Below are positions 1 to 11,959 of a DNA stretch of 64,000 bases, one piece after another. The position numbers and the translations under genes are program-made. The stretch covers positions 22,027,207 through 22,091,206 of the forward strand of contig NC_064769.1 in assembly GCF_011397635.1 (NCBI RefSeq), in the 5' to 3' direction. The notes under the pieces were generated by a model, which ran no database searches, was not told where the DNA came from, and worked only from the letters and a program-made list of their open reading frames with translations. Positions within the stretch are counted from its first letter, which is position 1; the number at the start of each line of letters is the position of its first letter. The stretch comes from Epinephelus fuscoguttatus. Lineage: Eukaryota; Chordata; Actinopteri; Perciformes; Serranidae.

Positions 1-499
1 CAGTATAAGCCCTGTGTGCTTCACATGAAAATAGACAGGATGAACATAAAACAGACAAGGCAATTCAATAAAAAAGGACATTTTAAAAAGTTTAAAACAC
101 GGATTAACTGATTCATAAAATCATAGAGTTGTAAAACTATAAATCATAACATCAAGTAAGATTTAAAAGAGGCAAAGAGTTTCAGACCTGTATCAGGAAG
201 TCAGAGCTAGTATTTAAAGTATTAAAAGTAAGTAATCAATGCATAAAAATGGCTCCTGTGGCTGTTTAACGTATATTAGGAGGCTATTCATGCAATAATG
301 TATAATAAATAAAAACAAATCCTAAAATTGTTTAGCCTTTTTGCAATAAAAGTGCTTAAAAGTTATTAAAATACTTGTTTGTATTAGTTAGTTATTAGTA
401 ATTAGTTATCAATTAGTTAATTTTCCATCAATCGATTAATCGACTTCTCCTTTGAGCTCTAATACTTGAAACTGAAACGTCGAGAAAAAAGTAGAGCTG
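1..499. other. AT-rich upstream flank, no gene seen
   Basis: No coding exon or RNA gene was recognised. The stretch is AT-rich. Around 380-450 it contains repeated attagtta and cgattaat motifs that resemble the ends of common teleost MITEs, but no pair of termini could be defined. Confidence 0.5.
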
Positions 500-826
500 T
501 CAGTATTTAATTTTAGTGACAGGCGTCAGCGTGTCACGTGGTCAACGTGTTTCCACGTGCTCTGAGCGTCATCTCTTAAACAGACGCAGCCGGGTTCCTT
601 GGAGCAGTGACTGTTGTTGTTATTGTAGCGAACGTTATTTACAGCCGCGGTGCCTCCTATCCCCCAGTCGGCTCTGCTGACTTCTCAGACCGGTGATTAG
701 CTTATACACAACTCTGACAGACAGCTAACCACACAGAGCAACACTGTTTGTGGTCCCCAAGACACAGCTAGCATTAGCTAGCGGACCCCATAGCAGCGGA
801 GCTAGCAGGCTAGTTGCGTAGCAGTG
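500..826 (+). promoter_or_regulatory. cdc37l1: Putative cdc37l1 promoter and 5' UTR
   Basis: This is the sequence immediately before the cdc37l1 start codon. It is richer in CpG than the flank and has no obvious TATA box. Two perfect E-boxes (CACGTG) lie at 535-540 and 554-559, close to a CGTCA motif. The transcription start cannot be placed from sequence alone. Calling it a promoter is inference from position and composition. Confidence 0.5.
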
Positions 827-3800
827 ATGGAGTGGCTGGGTAACGGAGCTCCAGTGTACAGCGATGAAGAGTCTAGCAGTGACCCAGCTTCAGCAGCTAA
901 CGGCTTCAGCGGTGTTTATCCTCACCAGCAGGTAATTAGCTCATAGCGGTCGGTTTGTTGGCGGAACATGTAGCTTTAGCTTCCTTGGCATCGCTGAGGT
1001 AACCTAACGGAATTAGAGGTATGCTAACTAGCTAACGTTAAACCTGTTTGGGGATCGGTGGAGTGAGTTCATGGCAACTTTCACAGCAACGCATGGGCTC
1101 GTGTGTGTTTCAGTAGTCTAACTAAACTTAAACTCTGTTGCCCAGTGTCCACCTTCTGTTGTCATTATCTTATTAGCTAGCTGGCTAAGTTAACTATCAT
1201 ATTTAGCCAGTAACTCATGCTGCACAACCACAGTGTACAGGCTGCATGCTGCATTCAATGCCTCATGTAAACTTCCAGCTTTCATCGAGTTAACATAGAT
1301 AGTCTAATTCAAGGCGTTGTTACTATAAAAAATAGATCACTTGCTGTGTCATCAGCCTGTCAGGACATGGCTGAAATCAACGCTTCAAAATGATCATCCA
1401 TATGTGGTATGGTGAGATAACAGGCCACAACAAGACATGGAGCAGCAGCAGCTCACTTTCCCTTTTCCCCCGGGTCCTCCCTCGATATTCTCAGACACTG
1501 ACAGCTGTCTGCTGTCTGCGTTGGCTAGAACAGGGATTCAATTGTTTTGGCATCCATAAACAAAATAGAAACACGCCTTTATTTTTAGCCCTCTCTGCCC
1601 CACCCTGTGCCAATGGGAGCTCATGAGCCAATGGCTTTCATTTTGTGTGTGATTGAGAGTGAGGGGGCAGATTATAGGTGTCAGCTGTTGACTCAAGTCA
1701 TCCTGTGGGAAAAAATGTATTCAGACCATATAGAAAACTTGGGGAGGGAAAAAGGAGAAACTAAGGGGGGTGTTGCTAATGGGACCCCACCTTGTGGGTG
1801 CTTTTGCATGTTCAATCAAAATTTGGTGTTGACAGACAGTGTAGAAACAAATGATAGTACACTATCACAGGATTCTTGCATGTGCCCAATGTGTAAATGT
1901 TTTAATTAACTTTCAAGATGTGCACACTCTGCTAATAAAGTTTAATAAACCTTTTGCCCCCTTTGTAAAGGAAAGCATCCCTAAGATCTCAGACAGAGTA
2001 GTGTCAACTTTCCATCAGTCTAAATTTAGGGCCTTTTCACACCTGAAAATCTTTTTTTTTTTTTTTTTTTTTCCCCAAAGATATTTTTTTGTGCAGTTTT
2101 GCCTTTAATTGATAGGAAGGTTAAGAGAGAGGGGGGGGGATGACATGCAGCAAAGGGCCACAGGCTGGAGTCGAACCCGGGCCGCTCCGCCAACAGCCTT
2201 GTACATGGGGCGCCTGCTCTATCCACTAAGCCACCGACGCTCCTCACACCTGAAAATCTAAGAAGATTCTTTTTGTCTGTTTCTGTTTTTGTTATACTGT
2301 ATACATTTGGTCTGGTTTGTTTTGGTTTCACATTGCAATTAAGCAAGTAAACTAAACTATTCAACTATACATGACATAACTGATTCCTTTGGTCATCACC
2401 TACATGAGCTGTGTCTCCCAATACTTGACACTGATTGATTTGTAGATGGGTTCTCCCATCATCTCCTATCCCCTCTTTCTCATCCTCTTGGAAAATAATT
2501 GAAAAATATTAGGAGTTTTGGGGATTTTTTTCCAGTGGACTCTTTATAAAGCCATTTCCTCCTCTTCCCATGTGCTGAAAAAGCATTGTTATGTTCACTG
2601 ACAAACTGTCACTTGTATTTGGTCCGAAAGTCGGAATCATTCAAAATAAACCGAATCATGGTCCAGTTTGAGCCAGACTGAGACCACCTCTTTTTGTCAG
2701 ACCAATGTTCAGCTGTTTGGTCCTCACTGTGGTCCACGGGAGGTTTCACACCTGTAATTTGGGTTCGGATCAAACTGAAAAGTCAACGTCTGGAGCGATC
2801 AAGGTAGGTGCGAAAAGGCCTTTAACACCAAAGTGCTTTCGCCATCATGGCCCTGTGGAGGAGGAAATAGAAAGCAGCAGGTAATTTTTGAGATGTACCA
2901 AACACTGGAGTAGCTAGACAGGAAATGTATGATGCTCCAATTTGTACAAAGGCTTATATGTATGTAATAAATATGTATGTTGAAGATTTACTGTTATTTG
3001 ACTTGAGTCTCTGACAGTATCTTGCCATTCTCTCATGTCCTCATCTCTTTTTCTTCCATCGCACCTCACACCAGTCGTCATCATCATTGCACCGTTGTGA
3101 TTGTCCCATGGCGTCATTGTGCCAGAGCCAGCAGCGCTGTGTGAAAGCCTCCATCGTCTCCAGCTGGAGGCTGGCTGAGGCCCAGGACCAGCTATGCTCC
3201 CTAGGCGTCCACAGCTCCGAGTCCCTGGAGCAGGAACGTGCGCGGACTCTGGCCTGCCCCACCGAACTCACGCACATTGAGGAGGAGTGGCGCCGCAAGG
3301 AGAACATGCTGGGAAGTCAGGGACCCAGCCGCAGTCCTCTGCTTGGAGCTGTCGGAAGTTGGGACGTTTTTGATAAGGTAAGCAAACACTTTGGCTTTTT
3401 ACTTAATTAAGTGAGCTATTGTGGTGGAAAATTAAAAGCAAACAAAATCATGACTGATGTCTGACCCTCTGTTATGAAATATTCCAAAAGACAAATTATA
3501 TTGTGTTGTCTGTTAACATTATCTTATTCTTATTTGACTGTGTGTACCTAATGTCTACTGACCATATAATAAAGTTATCAGCAGTAGGTTAATGTTTTCT
3601 CTCTATTCCAGAGTATCATTAATGTCCAAAGTCAACCTGTGGAAATGGAGCAGGACAAATGCAAGACGTTTCTCCAGAAATATGACCAAGAGCTCAGGCA
3701 TTTTGGTAAGTGAGGCGCCATATCTGAAGTTTCTAATAAGAACTGTCCTGTCCTCAGACTAATGGTAAGTTAATAAAGTTAAATAAAATGTCATAATTTA

Positions 3801-6800
3801 GCTATTCAACTTGTTGCTTTAATATTGTTGCATGTTAAGACAAGACGTCTTCTCCAGTTTTAATGGTAGAGGTCATATTTAGTTGTCATGTGCATAAATA
3901 AACGATTAAATTTTATGCGGGAATTTCTTCTTCATACTTTAAACCCAACTGTGGTAGAAGAATGCAGGTCCCCTATGGTTTTCAACAAACCCCTGACCCT
4001 TGTTAGTTATAGAGTAGTCTGAGTGGGCGGAAGTTCACTGCATAGATCAGCCTCTCATTGGGCGGAACGAGCCACCTGCTGAAGTCCCGCCCTACCACCG
4101 CCGGTTGTGTAGCACTTTTCAACACGTCCTTTACTAACTTTTGCGGTGTTGGATCTTGCGGGGATGTAGCCATTTTTCTGCCATGGTTCGCGTCCTGTAG
4201 GCACTATTTTTGTGGGTGTGTTACACCAAAACCTGTTTCCCCCCGGCAATATTTTTGCAAGCGCAGCGTTGCTGTGGCACCGCCCAGAATAATTGTGATT
4301 GGTTGAAAGAAATACAAGCAGCTGGGGCGTTTTTTTCTTCAATCTTAAAGTGAGAGTCGGCCCAGCCGTACTCTCAGCTTTTACCATACCATCAGTGTGA
4401 CTTTCACAAAAACTGTAGAGTCATTATGTTGAATTGCCTCTCTCAAAAAAGTGTCCATAAGCATAAAGTGTCTGTAGTTTAGGGAAGAAAATCAGTTTTA
4501 AAACATACAGACTGCTTTGAAAAATTATGTGGACAAATGTAATATATGGGCTACATGTACGGGCTTTTCATGTGGAAGAAGAAGTGCTGGATTGTTTCTG
4601 ATGATCTTACCGCTTGTCAGGTATGTTGCATAGATGGGACGACAGTCAGCGGTTCCTTGCAGAGAGGCCTCAGCTCATCTGCGAGGAAACGGCCAACTAC
4701 TTAATTCTGTGGTGCATGAGACTACAACAAGAAGGGGTAATGTACTGAAAGAATCAGACTGGTGTTATTCTGTCTTTTTATTACTAACAAAACCTCATAG
4801 TCTGTGTCATTACAGCCGGATGTAGTTTATGCCTCTGTGGCATAAAAGCCATCTTGTTGCAGCAGGTGGCATATTGCTACATTGTGATGAATGATGGCCA
4901 GTTTGGTTCCTCTCAGCTCATCAAACTAGAAAAGCAGTGTAAACATGGAGCCACAAGCCTGAGCATGTGCAGTGACATTTGCAGACACTGAGAGAACATT
5001 TGTGGATAGTTTAACTTAGTTCGTTTTCACAGCAGTGTAATCAGCATAGTGAGAGATTATGAGCTGTCAGTAGAAAAAGCACAGATGTTGCTAATAACTA
5101 ATGATGGTTTTGTCCTATTTAAGCGTCCCAGTAAGCTGTGACAGTGAGGCAGCATGCAAAAAAAAAAAAAAACAGGACCATGTAACTGAAGCTAAATACA
5201 GTTCATCCATCATTAACATTCTCTTTGGTCACCAATTTTGGCTACTTTTTTGGTTATTGAAATTGGTCTTTGGTACTCAGGTGTCAGATATGTTTAGCTG
5301 TCCCTCTTTCTTTTAATGCCAGCTCAGAGGATTAGTTTCCAAATAAATTAATGGCCTCTTCTGCTTTGTTAGTCCCATATGTAGGTTGTAATTGTCAAAA
5401 CCAATTTTAAACTAATGCAGCATCACAGAATATAAAGATTTTGGAAGTCCAGATTTTACCATTTTTAGTGAGATGCTGACAAATAACATTCACAGTGATG
5501 CCCCAGTGAGTTTATATCACTCAGTAGCTGTAAACACACTTGCTATGCTATTAGAATTCAGTAATTACATAGATAGAAGAAGTGATCTGAGACATGACTT
5601 TAAAAACTGTGTATTGTCCTGCAGAAAGAAGCGCTGATGGAGCAGGTGGCACACCAAGCTGTAGTCATGCAGTTCATCTTGGAGATGGCCTCGAACTCTC
5701 AGCAGGATCCTCGAGGCTGTTTCAGACAGTTCTTCCACAAAGCCAAAGTAAGACATGAACATCCAGTTAATACTGTGTGTGAATTTCATTCAGCTGTATA
5801 CAGGGGCATGTTCAAGGCTCTTTGCTTGATTGATTTTCTTACTTTGGAATTTTTCAGCCTGGACCCTGTTTTCAATGTTTTTGTGTCCAAGTGACTAATT
5901 GAGACAATTTTTGACATTGGTTCAGTATTGAGCAGGAGCACTACTGCTGACGGCGGTGAAACAGGCTGCAATATAATGTTAATGGGCAAATGTGTATTGT
6001 CAGTTTACACTATAATTACTTGTTTTACTTGTTTTTGCCACTAACAGGCTCAGATTATTATTTTAAGTGTCTAACAACATTATGAAAAGGAGCCCACAGA
6101 GATAGACCTATTTGTTGAAGGGTAAGATCAGTTTTGTTTAACCAGAAGCAGACCCAAAATCCTGGTCAGCAAACCTGCCAGACTCTTGCTCAATCCCGGG
6201 CCACTTTCAAAAATTGTTGTTCCCTTTCGTCACTTAGACACAAACACATGGGGAAAAAGGGTCTAGGTTAAGAAATACCCAAGTAAGCCTTTAATTCTCC
6301 CTCAGAAAGATGTTTCTTTTAAGATATGTTGCAGCATGTTCTCCTAATACTGTTGTTTCGGTTGCTGTGTAGGAAGGACAAGACGTCTACCTAGAAGTCT
6401 TCCATACAGAGCTCGAGGCCTTCAAACACAGAGTGAAAGAATACGCAGTCAGGTCTAGAAGTGATGCACCTATTAACATTGAACAACAGAAAATTGGCAC
6501 AAACTGTAGACTCGAGCCCAAAGAAGCCCTGGCCTCTTTACCTCAAGTAAGTGTTCCCTCTCTTTTGCATGGGCTGTTGCAGTTACACCACACAGCTGTT
6601 AGATGGCACCATTGAGCTATTGTATGTTAGTCCTGTGATTATATAGAACTCAAAAGGGTCATCTGTAGTTGGATGCTGGCATTGAAGCTTCAGCACCTAT
6701 ATTCTATTTCTTAATTATGTGATTGCCACAAAATATGCAAGAAACTATTTTCATGTGATGACATCACGACAATGCATAAGGTAAGGATTCATGGGAGTTA

Positions 6801-8468
6801 TTAAAACCTGAGTTTACACTTGTGGCCGCAGCAGCTGCCAAAATTCCTTTACCTGCAAACCAGGACGTGCAGTTTGTCATGTTGCCGATGTTATCAGTGA
6901 GACCAGGCAGCCTTTGTTGTCTTCCTTAATTTGAAACCCTGACCTCTCACACAACAGAAACTTGATAGGACATCTTAACTCTTAGTTTTTACCTGACTCG
7001 GTCAAATGTGCCCGCTGATAAGGAACAGATGATAAATGGCATTTGTCAGGCGTCATAAATCACACTGCAGTGTCACCTTGACACTGTTTTACAGCACCAC
7101 AGTGGACGTTGTCTGTTTCCTTACTAAAAAAACCATGTGTCTCAAACTTCTTTTTAAAATGAAACCTTTTAAATCACATTGAGGGGGAAGAATCACTTTC
7201 AAAGGTGCTAAGCTCCATGCACTATGTGCGGACGCAGCTAAAACTAGCATCACTTTAATCACTAGAAAAGCAAATTTGGTTAAAATCTTACCTGAAACTG
7301 CTGAGCCAAATTAGCTTGGATTTTTGGGTGCTGCCTAATTTATTTATTGCAAGGTTGAATAAATTATTTTACCCTTAAATATGCAGTGTATGCATGTTTG
7401 CATGTACTGTACTTTTGCAAGTCCAAACACTAGATAATATCCTTACCTTTGCCATCAGTTTTTGTCTCTGCTTCCTAACCATCATGTCAGCTGGTCAGGT
7501 ATACCAAAAAAAAATCCCCACCCAGATATCATTTCTCTGCATCATTATTTTTCCTAGAAGTGTCAGTGGAATTTAACCGCTCCGCCGTTTTAAGGGAAAG
7601 AGGAGTTGCATGTGACAGATGTGTCATAAGTGACAAATGCCCCTCCTGACCTCTGAGTTGTTCGTAATAACATACAGGAAAGACATTTTTGTTTGTCTCA
7701 GCATTCAGGTTAAGTAGAGTGTGAAAGTTGCCAAATAGCATATTCCACAGGCTCTTCTACTAAACATGATCTTTGTAGCTTGAGAGCCTTTTGTACTGGG
7801 GATGGAATGAGGCCTCCTTCCCTCAGTTGGCCCCAAAGCTTGACGAGCTGCCAAGTATCTACTCAGAGAAAAGCGTAAAGCTCCCCCCCTTCTCCCACAG
7901 AGGAAAGATGGCTACCCAGGAATGTGATCCAGCTTGTTGAAAGCGCAGCTTGGCTCATCTGGTCCTGCTTTTGGATTTGAGCTGTTTTCCTCAACTAGCG
8001 GCTCCCCTTCACCTCCGTTTGAACTCTCAGTCAGTCTCTGAGGAGTGGTTGGAGGAGAATGCTTGCAGGAGAAGCTCCCAGATTTGTTTTCGTTCATGGC
8101 AAGATGTGTGCAGAATTCCAAGTTCAGAGTCGTAGTTTCATCTCAGATTAGGGCACTACATGTTTAAGAGGCAAAGTGCAGTTACGTAACCATCATAATC
8201 CACAAACAAGGCAACAGTAGGTTAATACACCAGAGTCTTTCTCCAGCTCCTTTTAAACCTGTTTTTGATTTTGATATGTGCATGACAATCCTCACCTGTG
8301 AATGGTTTTTGATTGTCATTGGACCCCTGTGTCTTCTTCTCCCTCCACTAGGTGGCAGAGTATCCTATGAAGCGTTGTTTAGAGGCTGGACTGTGGACAA
8401 GCTCAGGGAGGTGGACAAAGGACGACGCTACAGAAACGGACGATATACGCATGATGGAGACCTCCTAG
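827..8468 (+). CDS. cdc37l1: Hsp90 co-chaperone Cdc37-like 1
   Basis: Seven coding exons: 827-931, 3075-3377, 3612-3705, 4621-4736, 5625-5747, 6373-6546 and 8352-8468 (stop TAG). They join in phase to 343 residues; human CDC37L1 has about 337. Recognisable segments are SSWRLAEAQDQL and SLEQERA in exon 2, RWDDSQRFL and CEETANYLILWC in exon 4, EQVAHQAVVMQFILEMA and DPRGCFRQFFHKAK in exon 5, and ELEAFKHRV in exon 6, the Cdc37-type Hsp90-binding region. The acidic tail ends MMETS, comparable with human MMDTV. The protein is known as a cytosolic Hsp90/Hsp70-binding co-chaperone that lacks the kinase-binding N-terminus of CDC37. The start was chosen as the first ATG of an open acidic exon that splices in phase 0. 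The N-terminus is the least conserved part. Confidence 0.93.
2029..2821. mobile_element. Harbinger-like MITE in cdc37l1 intron 1
   Basis: A 16-bp terminal inverted repeat (GGGCCTTTTCACACCT at 2029-2044; AGGTGCGAAAAGGCCT at 2806-2821) has two mismatches. It is flanked by TTA on both sides (2026-2028 and 2822-2824), as expected for a 3-bp PIF/Harbinger target duplication. No transposase is encoded, so it is non-autonomous. A SINE is inserted beside the left end. The superfamily call is inference from the termini. Confidence 0.6.
2053..2243 (-). mobile_element. tRNA-derived SINE, copy 1
   Basis: Read on the minus strand, the element starts with a tRNA-like head containing an A-box-like TGGCTTAGTGG and the B box GGTTCGACTCC. 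A tRNA-unrelated body follows and ends in an A-rich tail (the poly-T at 2053-2072 on the plus strand). Perfect 16-bp target duplications TCACACCTGAAAATCT lie at 2037-2052 and 2244-2259. It is nested in the Harbinger-like MITE. Sister copies lie at 31074-31211 and 43454-43653. Confidence 0.85.
4017..4390. repeat. Possible repeat insertion in cdc37l1 intron 3
   Basis: This block is visibly richer in GC than the rest of the intron and contains inverted fragments such as TGGGCGGAA and CCGCCC. It looks like a teleost interspersed element, but clean termini or a target duplication could not be defined. The class is unassigned. Confidence 0.3.
5851..6190 (+). mobile_element. Fold-back element family, single-arm copy
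   Basis: This stretch of cdc37l1 intron 5 shares long similarity with the arms of the elements at 9357-10870 and 42974-43810. Shared blocks include CCTGGACC, CAGGCTGCAAT, AGAGATAGACCT and the region around AACCAGAA. Only one arm is present, so it looks like a half-element or a recombined copy. Confidence 0.55.
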
Positions 8469-8569
8469 GGATTGTAGGATCGGCCTCTGCTTTTTCCTCC
8501 ATCTCCATCGCCTCCCCATTTAGGAACCACCTAAGCAGGCCTGGCTGAAACACACCAGTGCAGAGCAGG

Positions 8570-8575
8570 AATAAA
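8570..8575 (+). terminator. cdc37l1: cdc37l1 poly(A) signal
   Basis: A canonical AATAAA lies 102 nt after the cdc37l1 stop codon, giving a short 3' UTR. Further signals downstream could also be used. Confidence 0.55.
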
Positions 8576-9356
8576 AGCAGACATGATCGGTCTCTTACGC
8601 TGCAGGAAAGAATGTTTTACTGATGACTTATTTCTCAGTGTTTGATTTTATGCCGTTGTGGTTGGCCACTGATGAGTTGGTTCCTGCGGTGTCCCTCGCC
8701 AGCTAAATGCATGTGTTGTGCCATAACGCTGGTTTTACAGATGGAGTTCTTTTATCCTTCAAGCCTGTTCCTTTTTATTTCTCCTGAAAAACAGAAGCAA
8801 AATCCAGACAACACAACGAATACTAAACCAAGTGTTTGGGCGGTAAAGTACCAAATCCAGTGCCCGAGGTAGGACTCAGGTCGGTGGACGTCTGAGGAGT
8901 ATCGTTATTGCTGCTTGAAATTAATCATAAGACACACTACTGACAAATCAGTGGCTTTGTATCCTGTTTGTGGTTCAAATTTTGGTTAATGGTGAACATT
9001 TTATTGAAATGGCCAACAAGATGAGATGGCCTGCTATACTGTGCTTGACATTTGTTAAGGCAAAGTTTCTTAAAGTAACATTTAACTAACTGATCATGTG
9101 GCAGTATACAGTAACTACTGTAAACAGAGAGGTGGTGGTTGTGCGGTGGATGAGATCTGTTGAATTTTTTTTAAAGACATCCATGGCCTCACGTGTTTTT
9201 ATTATTTTTTCTTTGAGTTGCTAAAAGCTAAACTATAAACTCATGAGCAAAGACCAGCTTGTCTGTGTTTTATAGCCTAATGTCTGAATCTGTAATGAAT
9301 ACAGAGAGCACAAATGCAGCTGAGGTTACTTGGGTTTGTGTTTTCTTCAGCATTTA
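8576..9356. other. Intergenic, nothing recognised
   Basis: This lies downstream of cdc37l1. No conserved exon, RNA gene or clear transposon terminus was seen. Short open frames here lack codon structure or family resemblance. Confidence 0.5.
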
Positions 9357-10870
9357 AAGGGTAGCTTAAGTACTTTTCAACCTGGACCATATTTTTCCAT
9401 GTTTTTGTGTTTGAGGGATTAAAGTTTTTTAAATTGGTCTAGTACTGAGCGAGACAGGCTGCAATGTAACCACTTTACAGTTTAGCTCACACAGAAAGCG
9501 TTTTAGCAGCTAGCGACGTTTTTGTAATTGTTTTTAATGACTGAAGCTTTTTGCTCAGTTTTTGTGTTGCACCGCGCCTCGCGTTTCTGCACTCTAAGCA
9601 CTTGGTGTTTTTGCCGGAGCGCTCTGAACTCCTCAAATTGAAAAAAGCAGAAAAGCACCCCACGTCATTCTTTTTTTTCGTCTTCATTTTTCCCATTGTC
9701 CAAGCATGACAAGTTTACAGTTGGTACACAATGGAGGAGAAACTGGTGGATAAAGAGAGCTATACGCCCCAATGATAGACAGCAGGTTGTCAGACTGCCC
9801 CCCCAGTCATCCTAAAATATGCCTGGAAACGGCCATCATCGAGGAGAAGCTCCTGCACCAACTGGTGGTACTCCCCATGATCCACCTTTTTTTTTTTTTT
9901 AGGGTCTCATGTACCCACACAGATCACCGTTTCCGTATTTGCTGATAGCTTCTCACCCTCAACCAGAGCTACAGCAAGTACCCTCTGCCTGAACATTTTA
10001 GGAACTAGATACTAATTACTGTGAAGAAAAAAAAAAGATGGTAGATTTATTCATTACACAGGAAGGTTAGTGTAAGGACGTGATGGGGTGGTTGCCTGGC
10101 AACAGTTAAAAGATGCAGCAAGTGTTTTTTTTATTAGTGGCATTCAGCTAAAGAAAAACAAAAGCAGTGCGGTGGGCCTCACATTTTGCAACCTCGGCCT
10201 CAAAGTGCTTTTTTTTATTTGCCACTGACAGCCTCTGATTATTTCTTTAGGTGTCTGACAGCTTATGGAAAGGATCCCTGCAGAGATAGACCTTTTTGTT
10301 TAAGAGTAAAATCCTTTTTGGTTTACCAGAAACCGCTCCAAAATCAGTATCCCCAAACCCACCAGACTTTTTTAAATAATCAGTAAGTTTATGGTTGTAA
10401 AACACACTTCATTCAAAGTCGACTGTAACAAAAAACCCTACTTGATTTGTCTTTTCATTGTTTCAACAATCACCAACTCTGGTTTGGTTGAATTAAACCC
10501 GTAATTCACGCAGTTAGATGTGAAAATATGCTGCCTCTATACACGCTAAAATTACTGTTAATTTAAATGGAGTCTGGTGGGTTTTGTCTGTAGCGATTTT
10601 GGGGTTCTTTCTGGTTCAACAAAAAGGATTTTACTCTTTAACAAAAAGGTCTGCCTTTGTAGGGATCATTTCCACAGTGCTGTCAGAGACTTTGAATAAT
10701 CTGAGCCTGTCAGTGGCAAAAACAAGAACTTTTAGTGTACGTAATTGACGAGTGCGAACATGTTCAAGTGTTTACATCGCAGCCTGTTCTGCAGTCTCAC
10801 TCAATACTGGACCTGTTTCAAAAAGTTTTGTTCAAATAAGTAACTTGGACTAAAAAGCTTTGGAAAGAGG
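9357..10870. mobile_element. Fold-back DNA element with internal insertion
   Basis: A left arm (9357-9490 continued at about 10200-10390) is matched in inverted orientation by a right arm at about 10540-10870. GCCACTGACAG with AGAGATAGACC on the left corresponds to CCTGTCAGTGGC with GTCTGCCTTTG on the right. The centre is a roughly 150-bp spacer. About 700 bp (9490-10200) interrupts the left arm. That insertion contains a short ATGGAGGAGAAACTGGT frame resembling the start of Harbinger-associated MADF genes and is probably another transposon fragment. Confidence 0.6.
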
Positions 10871-11540
10871 TTCCAGGTTGAGTTACACATTATAACCCAG
10901 CAGGCCAGAATCAAATTACAGTCTAGGAGTAAAAAACATTCACAAGGTCAGATTCACCCTGCGTGCGGGCCTTGGCTTTTACAGCTTTCAGTCTCACAAC
11001 TGATGGATGTATGGAGCTGTGTACAACCCACAGGCTCATTATCAGGAGAGGATTAATAATGCAGTGTGTGGGCAGCTCAGTTAGCTGGCTCAGAGTTTTC
11101 CAACATGAGCAGACAACAGGGATGCTTCAAGATGGTAGCTTATGGTGCAAATATTGGCATTTATCACACATTATCGTGTCATTACCTTACTGTTACCAAT
11201 CTGTGTTTTACTGGAAAGGCCATCAAGAGCTGCCTCTCTTGTTGCTTAAAGTCAATAAAAATGAATGGTTATCTTTGAACAGTAACAGCAGGTTGATAGA
11301 TATATGAAGGTCAGAGCATGTGATAGTTTCAGGAGTGGTACAGTTCATGTAATGTATGTGCTTCTTGAAAGATAGCACAAGAGTCATTTTAAAGGAGCTC
11401 TACATGATATTCAGAGCACATCTGTGATTGAGAGTCTAAGCGGGATTGCCTGCATGTGGCTCTCGGCACAGAGGTGGCTGAGCCGGCAGCTAGCAGCTAA
11501 GGGTGCTAATAGCGCAAACAGTGCTAACAACAGCAACAGG

Positions 11541-11959
11541 AGGGCTGGGTATACCAGTACCCTTACAGTGATACTGATACAAACAGAGTGCTTCATTTGA
11601 TACCCTTTATATCGACTACCCATCAGGTGAATGGAATCATTCAGTTGTGTAAAACGCCACCAGATGCTATAGGCGTGTCGTATAGCCATACTTTTGCACG
11701 CTCAACTGCAAACTCTGTCAAACACACGGCGGTTAATTTCATCACACCACAGACTGTATGGGTTGTAGCTGCTGTGGTAGTGGACCAATCACATGTTGTG
11801 TTAAATTGAAGAATGCTTGCAGTGATTGGCTGTGAGCAGATTTGGGTAAAGAAAAAGTATCAGAGCCAGGTATTGTTTAAGTGGAGAAGCTTTGGTGCTA
11901 CCTGGCACTGGGTAACGTTGTCGATACCTTAAAGATATCAAGTACAGTTACCCAGCTCT
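11541..11959. mobile_element. Probable MITE with AGGGCTGGGTA ends
   Basis: The left end AGGGCTGGGTATACC and the right end TACCCAGCTCT form an imperfect inverted repeat. Next to it on both sides are GATACTGATAC/GATACC-type motifs. These features fit a hAT-related MITE common in teleosts. No convincing 8-bp duplication was found. Confidence 0.45.

Noticed and set aside
2145-2240. tRNA gene suggested by A and B boxes
   Set aside because: The head is followed by a SINE body and A-rich tail, has target duplications and occurs three times; it is a retroposon, not a tRNA gene.
9721-9860. Possible short coding gene starting MEEKLVDKESY
   Set aside because: The frame stops after a few codons and lies inside an insertion with transposon-like flanks; best read as a decayed Harbinger-associated fragment.
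10963-11307. 114-codon open frame between cdc37l1 and ak3
   Set aside because: Overlapping frames of similar length exist, composition is unremarkable and no homology is recognisable.
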